Shown here piece after piece: positions 24,782-32,234 of a stretch of 64,000 bases of DNA (position 1 is the first letter of the stretch; every line of letters starts with the position of its first letter). The stretch comes from Kingella potus (GTDB lineage: Bacteria > Pseudomonadota > Gammaproteobacteria > Burkholderiales > Neisseriaceae): assembly GCF_900451175.1 (NCBI RefSeq), contig NZ_UGJJ01000002.1:558001-622000 (forward strand), written 5' to 3'. The notes below the pieces were generated by a model. It was not told the origin of the DNA, searched no databases, and saw nothing but the letters and a program-made list of their open reading frames with translations. The translations under genes were made by a program, and so were the position numbers.

Positions 24782-25812
24782 CTTGGCTGTGCGGCGCAGC
24801 GGCAACGTGTGCCGGCCACACGCAACGCGCATCAAAGCAGCCTGAAACCATAGATTTCGCCTTTCTCGGGCAAACCCACCAAGCCCCATACTACCGCGCC
24901 TTTGCCGCCGACAGCCTTTCCCGCAGCGAAATTGCCGATGCCGCCGAACAGCACTTGCGCCGCGCCGCCGAACAGGCAGGCTGGCAGCCTGAAAGCTGGC
25001 ACCGCGCGCCCGTGTTTGTCGCGTCCAGCACCTATCTCATCTCCGAATACGAAAACCGCCGCGCCGCCCACATTCCCCACCTAGAAAACCACCTGCTCTA
25101 TCTCGCCGGCGACCTTGCCCAACGCAGCGGCAACCGCAGCATCTTCAACACCGCCACCGCCTGCACCTCCTCCGCCCATGCCCTGATGCAGGCACACCGC
25201 CTCCTGTCGCACGACTTGGCAGCACGCGCCTTTGTGCTGGGCATAGAAAACCTAAACCGCCTCACGCTGCTGCATTTCCACAGCTTGGGACTGTTTGCCC
25301 AGCAATACCAGCCTTTCCACGGCAACGGCTTGATATTGGGCGAAGGCGCAGCCGCATTGGCCCTATCAGCCGATGCCCCGCCCCGCAAAGGCAGCCTGAA
25401 ACTCATCGCCACCGCCGCCAACACAGGCAGCCATCTGGTGCAAAGCCATGCCGAAACCCAAGCCCGACTGATTCGCCGCGTACTACAACAAGCCGACCTT
25501 GCCCCAAGCCGCATCGCCCTAGTCAAAACCCACGGCATCGGCACCGCAGACACCGATGCCGCCGAGCTTGCCGCGTTAAACGACGTATTCGGCACACCGC
25601 CCCCGCTGGTCGCATTCAAACCGCAAATCGGGCACACCCTGGGCGCAAGTGCCGCGCTGGAAACCGCCCTGCTCGCCGAAGCACTCCGCCGCCGCACGCT
25701 CACCGATATACACGGGCGCAGCATTCCCCTTTCCAACCATCTCTACTGCCTTGCCCACCATTTCGGCTTCGGCGGCAGCAACACCGCAAGCATCTGGCAA
25801 TGGACATCCTAG
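24778..25812 (+). CDS. beta-ketoacyl-ACP synthase of the second module
   Basis: A 344-residue elongating-type ketosynthase with a complete triad: Cys129 (T-A-C-T-S-S), His252 (K-T-H-G-I-G-T) and His286 (Q-I-G-H-T-L-G-A), and F-G-G-S-N near the end. It is 50-60 residues shorter than typical family members because the N-terminal thiolase-like half is trimmed. It overlaps the ACP gene (ATGA) and the next gene by 13 bases, so ACP, ketosynthase and partner look like one translational unit. No ketoreductase or dehydratase belongs to this module, so it may borrow the APE ones. Confidence 0.85.
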   Translation: MTWLCGAAATCAGHTQRASKQPETIDFAFLGQTHQAPYYRAFAADSLSRSEIADAAEQHLRRAAEQAGWQPESWHRAPVFVASSTYLISEYENRRAAHIPHLENHLLYLAGDLAQRSGNRSIFNTATACTSSAHALMQAHRLLSHDLAARAFVLGIENLNRLTLLHFHSLGLFAQQYQPFHGNGLILGEGAAALALSADAPPRKGSLKLIATAANTGSHLVQSHAETQARLIRRVLQQADLAPSRIALVKTHGIGTADTDAAELAALNDVFGTPPPLVAFKPQIGHTLGASAALETALLAEALRRRTLTDIHGRSIPLSNHLYCLAHHFGFGGSNTASIWQWTS

Positions 25813-26519
25813 ACTTAAACATCCGCATCACCGCCGCCGCCCGTTTGGACACCGATGCGGCAACACCCGCCAAACAGCTCAAAGCCGCGCTGCAACAGCA
25901 AAGCGGCATAGACCCGCGCCGTTTCAGCCGCCTGAGCCTTATCGCCGCGCTCGGCGCACACCTGCTCAAACAAAACCGCCCCATCGCACCCGACTGCGCC
26001 GTCTATACCGCCGCCCCGTTTTCATCGCCCGGCGTGTTTGCAAAAATGGCGGACAACGTGTTCAACCACGCCGCCATGCCCTTTGATTTCATCGCCAACC
26101 TGCACAACGCTCCCGCTTTCCACGCCGCGCAAAGCCTTGCCAGCAGCGGCGCTACCGTATTCATCCCCACTGGCAAACAGCAACCCTACTACCCGCTGCT
26201 CGCCGCCGCCCTAGCATTGGACGCAGGCGGACAGGCAGCGGTGGGCTGGTGTTACGAATACCAAAACGAACACCGCTGCACCGCAGAAGGCAGCGTATGG
26301 CTGCTGCTGGAACACGGCGCAAACACAGGCGCAACAATACGCGTGCGGCAAAACCACACCGCACCCCCCTGCGAAACAGCACAGTCGGACGGATACTATT
26401 GGCAAACCGTATGCGACCGGCTCACAAGCCAGCCTGAAACAGAAAGCCCGCTGCGCGTGGGCGACTGGGATTTGCTGGTGGGCGCGGCGGATTGGGCGGT
26501 GGCGCGGGGAAGAGTTTAG
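25800..26519 (+). CDS. catalytically inactive ketosynthase-like protein (chain length factor-like)
   Basis: A 239-residue protein with the size and pattern of the short chain length factor-like proteins (compare 4513-5259) but with no cysteine in a T-A-C motif and no H-G-T-G. It contains A-S-S-G-A-T-V-F-I-P near 117-126 in the place of the usual active site. It begins 13 bases before the ketosynthase gene ends. The likely job is to form a heterodimer with that ketosynthase. It is the last gene with island-type uptake sequences around it. Confidence 0.65.
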   Translation: MDILDLNIRITAAARLDTDAATPAKQLKAALQQQSGIDPRRFSRLSLIAALGAHLLKQNRPIAPDCAVYTAAPFSSPGVFAKMADNVFNHAAMPFDFIANLHNAPAFHAAQSLASSGATVFIPTGKQQPYYPLLAAALALDAGGQAAVGWCYEYQNEHRCTAEGSVWLLLEHGANTGATIRVRQNHTAPPCETAQSDGYYWQTVCDRLTSQPETESPLRVGDWDLLVGAADWAVARGRV

Positions 26520-27021
26520 GCGGGGCGTAAGCACATAGAGGCCGGACCTGAGATTAAATAAATAGTCCTGAATAAACCTAATCTTATTTTTCCTGCTCAT
26601 CGCCTGATGCGATTAGCGCGGTTTGCCGAGTAGGGTGTGCCGCCCAAGCGGCGCATACGTTCTCTGGTTTGGGATAAGAAAGAGGCCGTCTGAAAACCGT
26701 CAAAACGGATTTTCAGACGGCCTTTTGGTTTGATGTATGTCTCCGTGCAGCCAATCATGTAGGGTGTGCCGTCCAAGCGGCGCACGTGTTTTTTACCCTT
26801 TATGGATTTGTCTTTTGCAAACTTTGGCGAAACCGCCGCTGTCCCGCCGGCGGATAAACGCGGGGCTGACGGATGCGGGGACGATTCGGGGATGTTCGCC
26901 ATTCCATCGTGCAGACATCCGCAACCGCGTGCGTCGCTGTGGCAACACACCCTGCTTGAACGGCAGAGGCCGTCTGAAAACCCGTTTTGCGGATTTTCAG
27001 ACGGCCTGTTTACGCTGCGCT
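26520..27021. other. 502-base junction region between pigment island and core chromosome
   Basis: No gene is visible. In order: an AT-rich partial hairpin ending in TTATTTTT (about 26550-26590), a TAGGGTGTGCCGCC palindromic repeat (26631-26665), an AG-type uptake hairpin (26683-26726), another palindromic repeat (26759-26790), a third (about 26920-26955) and a second AG-type hairpin (26967-27007) that ends the lptG transcript. This is where the uptake-sequence type changes. Confidence 0.75.
26967..27007 (-). terminator. uptake-sequence hairpin downstream of lptG
   Basis: AGGCCGTCTGAAAA and TTTTCAGACGGCCT are inverted around a 13-base loop, 15 bases beyond the lptG stop on the minus strand. 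Confidence 0.7.
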
Positions 27022-28092
27022 TCAGCGGGCTTCGTGCCTGCGTATCAGCCACACCGCCCACGCGGCGAACAGGAGGGTGGGCAGCACGGCGGCAAGGAAG
27101 GGGGGGATGCCGTAGAGGCGGCTGGTGAAGCCGAACAGGCGGCCGGCGAAGTGGAAGGCGAGGCCGAGGCAGATGCCGCCAAACAGTTTCAGGCCGGTGT
27201 TGCCCTGGCGCGAGGATTGGGGGGTAAAGGCGAAGGCGACGAAGGCCATGACGACCGTGGCGGCGGGGTACATGAGTTTGCGCCACCATTCGATGCGGTA
27301 GAGGTCGGTTTTCTGGCGGTTTTCTTCGAGATGGGTAATGTAGGCGGTGAGGGCGGTCAGCGACATTTGGTCGGGGCTGACGAGCAGTACGTCGAGCAGG
27401 CCGCTGCGGATGCCCGCGTGCCAGGTTTCGCGCGCGTGCTGTTCGGTACGCACGCTGTCGCTGCCGAGTATGCTGCGGCGGACGTTTTCAAGCTGCCAGC
27501 TTCCGTCGGCGGCCACGGCGGCGGACTCGGCCTGCCAGCTTTCAGTCAGCCGGAAGTCTGCATCGTGGCGGAAGGCTTTGATGCCGCGCAGGGTTTGGTC
27601 GGGCAGCATTTCGCGCACGTTGACGATGCTGCCTTGTTCTTTGATCCACAAGCCTTCCGCGCCGGTGCTGATTCTGCCGTTTTTGGCGGTGGTTTTGAGG
27701 TTTTCGGCGTAGCGGTTGGCGGCGGGGGCGGCGAGTTCGCCGAGCAGGGCGGTGGCGGTGGCGAAAATCAGGCCGAAGCCGAAGAACACGGCCAGCAGGC
27801 CGGCGGTGGTCATGCCGCTGGTTTTGATGACGGTCAGCTCGCTGTTGGCGGCAAGGCGGCCGAGGGCGAGCAGGCTGCCGATGAGGACGGCCAGCGGCAT
27901 GAGCTGGTAGGCGTGGTCGGGGATTTGCAGCAGGACGTACTGTGCCATTTTGCCTGCGGTGTAGCTGCCTTCGCCGATGCCGCCGGCTTCGGCGACGATG
28001 TCGAAAAAGCTGTATAGGGCCAGCAGGGCAAACATGGCGTAGAGGCTCATGACGCTGAGCTGGCGGATGAGGTAGCGCGGGATGGTGTTCAT
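27022..28092 (-). CDS. lptG: LPS export ABC transporter permease LptG
   Basis: Inner-membrane permease of 356 residues that with LptF and the ATPase LptB extracts lipopolysaccharide from the inner membrane and passes it to LptC. Six transmembrane helices (three near 10-120, three near 265-350) flank a periplasmic jellyroll domain (about 130-260). R-Y-L-I-R-Q opens the protein as usual. It overlaps lptF by 4 bases (ATGA). In Neisseria lptF-lptG lies beside pepA, as here. The island begins downstream of it. Confidence 0.93.
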   Translation of the reverse strand: MNTIPRYLIRQLSVMSLYAMFALLALYSFFDIVAEAGGIGEGSYTAGKMAQYVLLQIPDHAYQLMPLAVLIGSLLALGRLAANSELTVIKTSGMTTAGLLAVFFGFGLIFATATALLGELAAPAANRYAENLKTTAKNGRISTGAEGLWIKEQGSIVNVREMLPDQTLRGIKAFRHDADFRLTESWQAESAAVAADGSWQLENVRRSILGSDSVRTEQHARETWHAGIRSGLLDVLLVSPDQMSLTALTAYITHLEENRQKTDLYRIEWWRKLMYPAATVVMAFVAFAFTPQSSRQGNTGLKLFGGICLGLAFHFAGRLFGFTSRLYGIPPFLAAVLPTLLFAAWAVWLIRRHEAR

Positions 28093-29201
28093 GCTTTACC
28101 GCCTTTCAATGCGGCTTTGAGGGCGTTGCCGAAGGGTTGCGCGGGCATGGTGCGCACGCGCAGGAGGATGAGGGCGGCGGCGAACATCAGGATGTGCAGC
28201 GGCAGAAAGCCCGCCCAAAAGCCGATTTTTCCGTTTTCCACGGCGTTGCGCAGCAGGGTGAGGCCGTTTTGGTAAACAAGGAAAAAGCCGATGGCAAACA
28301 GGATGTTGTAGGTGTGGCCGGTGCGCGGGTTGAAATAGGAGAGCGGCACGGCGAGGATGGCGAGGATGACGGCGGCCAGCGGCAGGCTGATGCGCCACAT
28401 GAGTTCGGCGCGGTATTGCGGGTTATCGCTGCCGATGAGGCGGGCGGTGGGGATGGTGCGGCGGTGGTCGATGGGATTGACGATTTTCGGCGTGGTGCTG
28501 ATGACGAGGCTCAGATGTTCGAAGCCGACGCGGTTGTAGTCGGCTTCGCCGGGGATGCCGCTGTAACGGTAGCCCTGCGTCAGCTCGAGCGTGCGGCGGT
28601 GGTCGGTGAGGGCGAAGCGGCCTTCTTTGGCGAACACGACGTTTTCGCGGCCTTTTTCGTCCTGCTCGCGCAGGAAAAGGTTTTTCATCACGCCCGATTC
28701 GGTGTCAAAGGTTTCGACGAAATACACGCGGCCGTTGCGTTTGCCCAGCGTGCGGAATTCGCCCGCCTCCACCAGCGAAAGCTCCTGTTTTTGTTTCAGC
28801 AGCTCGGCAAACTCGCGGCTGCGCAGCTCCGCCCACGGCAACACGGCAAGCTGCATGGCCGCCACCAGCGCGGCAAAGGGCAGGGCAAAGGCAAGGACGG
28901 GACGCAGCCACTGCCGCAGCGACAGGCCGCAGGAGAGCCATACGGCCATTTCGCTGTCGCGCCAAAAGCGGGTCAGCACGGTGAGCACGGAAATATAGGC
29001 GGTGAGCACCAGCAGCAGCGGGGTCATGCCCAGCGTCCAAAAGCCGATGAGGGCGGCAACGGCATCCGCCGCCACCCGCCCGTCGGCGGCGCGGCCGAGC
29101 AGGTTTACGGCCTGTGTGGACACCAGCACCGCCAGTATCACGGCGAAAATGCCGGCGGCGGTGTAAGTGAGTTCTTTGATGAAATTCTGGCGGTAGATCA
29201 T
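28089..29201 (-). CDS. lptF: LPS export ABC transporter permease LptF
   Basis: Partner permease of LptG, 370 residues from the ATG at 29201 (M-I-Y-R-Q-N-F, the conserved family start; an upstream in-frame ATG adds uptake-sequence-encoded residues). Same topology: helices near 15-120, periplasmic beta domain about 125-265, helices near 275-345. It is divergent from pepA, with the uptake hairpin at 29219-29257 and promoter region between them. Confidence 0.93.
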   Translation of the reverse strand: MIYRQNFIKELTYTAAGIFAVILAVLVSTQAVNLLGRAADGRVAADAVAALIGFWTLGMTPLLLVLTAYISVLTVLTRFWRDSEMAVWLSCGLSLRQWLRPVLAFALPFAALVAAMQLAVLPWAELRSREFAELLKQKQELSLVEAGEFRTLGKRNGRVYFVETFDTESGVMKNLFLREQDEKGRENVVFAKEGRFALTDHRRTLELTQGYRYSGIPGEADYNRVGFEHLSLVISTTPKIVNPIDHRRTIPTARLIGSDNPQYRAELMWRISLPLAAVILAILAVPLSYFNPRTGHTYNILFAIGFFLVYQNGLTLLRNAVENGKIGFWAGFLPLHILMFAAALILLRVRTMPAQPFGNALKAALKGGKA

Positions 29202-29333
29202 AAGCGCATTATCGGCAAAGGCCGTCTGAAAAGGCACGGCGGCGTTTTCAGACGGCCTGTGGGTCGGTGTGCGGCTGCCGTATGCGCCTTGCCGGATAGG
29301 GCAGAGACTGCAAACAGATGCCGCATGATGGGG

Positions 29334-29339
29334 TACAAT
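29334..29339 (+). promoter_or_regulatory. -10 element (TACAAT) of pepA
   Basis: TACAAT lies 38 bases before the pepA ATG; a weak TGCAAA at 29309 may serve as -35. The gap also holds an uptake-sequence hairpin shared with lptF. Confidence 0.35.
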
Positions 29340-29377
29340 CCCGCGCTGTTTACAACAGCCGACAGGAAATTAGGAAA

Positions 29378-30793
29378 ATGGAATTTATCACAAAAGCCGC
29401 CGCTTTGCAGCCGCATCCCGAGGGTGCGGTGCTCTACCTTGCCGCCGCAGGCACACAGCCGCCGGCCGATGAAGCCGCCGCCCTGCTGCTCGCTTCTTTG
29501 GACGAGGGCGACACCTTCGCCGCCGCGCAAACCGTATCCGGCGGCACGCTGCGCCCCGTGGCCGTATGCCGTCCGGCAGGCTTCGAGCGCGAAAGCCTCG
29601 AAAAGGCCGCCGCCGAAGCCGCCGCCTGGGCGCAGAAGCAGCAAAGCCTTGCCATCGTGCTGCCCGCATCCGACGAAAACGCCGCCGCCCTGGCTGCCGA
29701 AGTGTTCGTTATCGCCCTCGGTGCGGCGGTTTACCGTTTCGACCGTTTCAAAAAAGAAGCCAAGCCCGCCCGCCTGCAACGCGCCGCCTTTTACACAGGA
29801 TACGAAGCCGCCGTTCAGACGGCCTTAACCGATGCCGAAGCCACACTCTACGGCATCAACCTCTGCAAAGACCTCGGCAACACCGCCCCCAACGTCTGCA
29901 CCCCGCAATACCTCGCCGACACCGCCCGCGCCGAAGCGGAAAAATTCGGTGCCGCCGCCACCATTCTCGACAAAGACTACATCCGCGAACGCATGGGCGC
30001 ATTCTGGTCGGTAGCCAAAGGCAGCGTGCAAAACCCTTTCCTCATCGAGCTGCGCTGGAACGGCGCGTCCGATCCCGACGAAGCCCCCGTCGTCCTCGTC
30101 GGCAAAGGCATCACCTTCGATTCGGGCGGCATCTCCCTCAAGCCCGGCGAAGCCATGGACGAAATGAAATACGATATGGGCGGCGCGGCAAGCGTAATCG
30201 GTGCATTTGCCGCCGCTGCCAAAGCCCGCCTGCCGCTCAATATTGTTGCCGTCGTCCCCACCTGCGAAAACATGCCCGACGCGGGCGCGAGCAAACCCGG
30301 CGACATCGTAACCGCCATGGACGGCACTACCATCGAAATCCTCAACACCGATGCCGAAGGCCGCCTCATCCTCTGCGACGCGCTGACCTACGCCGGACAA
30401 TTCCGCCCCGCCGCCCTGATTGATGCCGCCACCCTGACCGGCGCGTGCATCATCGCCCTCGGCCACGCCGCCAGCGGCCTCATGTCCAACAACCAGCAGC
30501 TCGCCGACCAGCTTCTCGCCGCCTCGCGCACAAGCGGCGACAAAATCTGGCAGCTTCCCCTGTTCCCCGAATATAAGGAACAGCTCAAATCCAATTTCGC
30601 CGACCTGCAAAACATCGGCGGCCGCGCCGCCGGCACCATCACCGCCGCCGCCTTCCTGTCCCACTTTACCGAAAGCCACCCCTGGGCGCATTTGGACATT
30701 GCCGGCACGGCATGGAAATCCGGCAAAGAAAAAGGCGCGACCGGCCGCCCCGTCGCCCTGCTGCTGCAATTCCTGCGCGACCGCGCGGCATAG
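29378..30793 (+). CDS. pepA: leucyl aminopeptidase (M17 family)
   Basis: Cytosolic two-metal aminopeptidase of 471 residues that removes N-terminal residues from peptides. The M17 signature N-T-D-A-E-G-R-L is near 325-332, the metal-binding K-G-I-T-F-D-S-G-G near 243-251 and M-G-G-A-A near 267-271. The start at 29378 follows AGGAAAT; the earlier in-frame ATG at 29318 lies upstream of the promoter. It is divergent from lptF-lptG, the usual neisserial arrangement. Confidence 0.93.
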   Translation: MEFITKAAALQPHPEGAVLYLAAAGTQPPADEAAALLLASLDEGDTFAAAQTVSGGTLRPVAVCRPAGFERESLEKAAAEAAAWAQKQQSLAIVLPASDENAAALAAEVFVIALGAAVYRFDRFKKEAKPARLQRAAFYTGYEAAVQTALTDAEATLYGINLCKDLGNTAPNVCTPQYLADTARAEAEKFGAAATILDKDYIRERMGAFWSVAKGSVQNPFLIELRWNGASDPDEAPVVLVGKGITFDSGGISLKPGEAMDEMKYDMGGAASVIGAFAAAAKARLPLNIVAVVPTCENMPDAGASKPGDIVTAMDGTTIEILNTDAEGRLILCDALTYAGQFRPAALIDAATLTGACIIALGHAASGLMSNNQQLADQLLAASRTSGDKIWQLPLFPEYKEQLKSNFADLQNIGGRAAGTITAAAFLSHFTESHPWAHLDIAGTAWKSGKEKGATGRPVALLLQFLRDRAA

Positions 30794-30847
30794 CGCAGTC
30801 TGCCGCAGGACATGGCGCAGGCCGTCTGAAAACGCATCCGTGCAACT

Positions 30848-30889
30848 AAAAAAGCCGTATCGGGCAACTCTGCCGGGTACGGCTTTTTT
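30848..30889 (+). terminator. intrinsic terminator of pepA
   Basis: AAAAAAGCCGTA pairs with TACGGCTTTTTT, with additional GGGCA/TGCCGG pairing inside and a T run. It does not use the uptake sequence itself; a single uptake sequence lies just before it (30820-30833). Confidence 0.8.
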
Positions 30890-30995
30890 GCCGATCGCAA
30901 GCGATATGCAAACACCTTTACAAAAAAGCAAAAAAACGCCACAATCCAAATACACCGTTTATCTTTTATATCAACCTTTAATCTAAGGCAGAGTC

Positions 30996-31673
30996 ATGGA
31001 TTTGCAAACGATCGACACCTGCTACCACCAACACCGCGCCGCCTACCCCGACCCTTTCCGCCTGCGTATCCACCGTGCGATCAGTTGGCTCAAATCTGCG
31101 GCAGAGGCTCAAAGGCCGTCTGAAAAACAGCCCGAACGCCTTGATTTCCGTTTTATCGCGCTGTGGATTGCTTTCAATGCCGCCTATGCCAAGGAAATCG
31201 ACGGGCGCACGATGTCGGCGGAGCGCAGCGATTTCAGACAGTTTTTGCAGACGGTGTGCCGTTTGGACACGGAAAAGCTGCTGTACAAGCTGGTGTGGCA
31301 GACGTTTTCGGGCAGCATCCGCACGCTGCTGGACAACCGCTACACTTTCCAGCCGTTTTGGGATTTCCACAACGGCAAAATCAGCGAAAGCGCATGGCTG
31401 GACGGCTTTGCACGGGCAAAGAAAAAGGCACATGCCGCGTTGGCGGCGCAGGATACGGATACCGTGCTCACGGTGCTGTTTGACCGTCTTTATACGCTGC
31501 GCAACCAGCTTGTCCACGGCGGCGCGACATGTGGCAGTTCGGCCAACCGCAGCCAGCTTCGGGATGCCTGCAATATCTTGGACAGCCTGATTCCGGCGTT
31601 GCTGCACATTATGCAGCAGCATCCGGATGATGATTGGGGCAGGCCGTTTTATCCGTTTGTCAGGGAGGATTGA
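30996..31673 (+). CDS. HEPN-like domain protein (possible RNase), unknown function
   Basis: A 225-residue alpha-helical protein. Near its C-terminus, L-R-N-Q-L-V-H-G-G (about 170-178) is an Rx4H motif (Arg-Asn...His) as in HEPN ribonuclease domains, which act in toxin-antitoxin, abortive infection and RNA maturation systems. The N-terminal half has L-W-I-A-F-N-A-A-Y-A, common to HEPN-like Apea/MAE families. It stands alone between repeat-filled gaps, with no partner nucleotidyltransferase nearby. Residues R-P-S-E-K-Q are uptake-sequence encoded. Housekeeping or defence function cannot be decided. Confidence 0.55.
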   Translation: MDLQTIDTCYHQHRAAYPDPFRLRIHRAISWLKSAAEAQRPSEKQPERLDFRFIALWIAFNAAYAKEIDGRTMSAERSDFRQFLQTVCRLDTEKLLYKLVWQTFSGSIRTLLDNRYTFQPFWDFHNGKISESAWLDGFARAKKKAHAALAAQDTDTVLTVLFDRLYTLRNQLVHGGATCGSSANRSQLRDACNILDSLIPALLHIMQQHPDDDWGRPFYPFVRED

Positions 31674-32234
31674 GCCGGCGGTGCCGTTGGAAAAACCGAA
31701 AATGTGGTGCGGCACGGAGTGCGGCGGCAAAACAGGGCTGCGGGGCAGGGCGGGGCGTTTGTTTGGCTGAAAACAGGCGGGGCAATAGCCGGAAGGCCGT
31801 CTGAAAACCCGTTTGAAGGTTTTCAGACGGCCTCTTTGTGTTTTCAAGCCATTCTGAAAATCCAGGGAATAATGAAGCAAAGAACGCGTGCGTGGCTGCG
31901 CCACACACCCTACGGTAGGTTTGCAGGTCGTATGATGAAACGGCAGGCCGTCTGAAAACGGGTTTTGCGGGCATTCAGACGGCTTTTAATGCTGCTGCGC
32001 AGGGTGTGGCGTAAGCCACGCGCGCGGTTTTTGTTTCTTGGAACGTACGCAGCTTTGTTACGGCATTGCGTTGCAGCACGAAAATGCGTGCGCCGCTTGG
32101 GCGGCATACCCTGCACGGCGGCAGCGGGACGGCATAAGAAGCATCAGGCCGTCTGAAAACCTTCAAACGGGTTTTCAGACGGCCTTTTTGTGTCTGCGCG
32201 GCTGCATTTTGGCGCAGCCGTTTTTCAGACGGCC
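31674..32234. repeat. 561-base gap of uptake hairpins and palindromic repeats
   Basis: No gene is visible. It holds three uptake-sequence hairpins (31794-31833, 31945-31983 imperfect, 32146-32185) alternating with three palindromic repeats (about 31885-31917, 31997-32030, 32085-32117). A further inverted uptake copy (32223-32235) touches the mtrE stop. The hairpins serve as terminators for the HEPN gene and for mtrE. Confidence 0.8.

Noticed and set aside
27347..29828. Long plus-strand frames across lptF and lptG
   Set aside because: Mirror frames of GC-rich genes; they have no signal, family motif or ribosome site, while LptF and LptG are clear on the minus strand.
31674..32234. Regular repeats considered as a CRISPR array
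   Set aside because: The repeats are inverted uptake-sequence pairs and palindromes with irregular spacing, and no cas gene is present.
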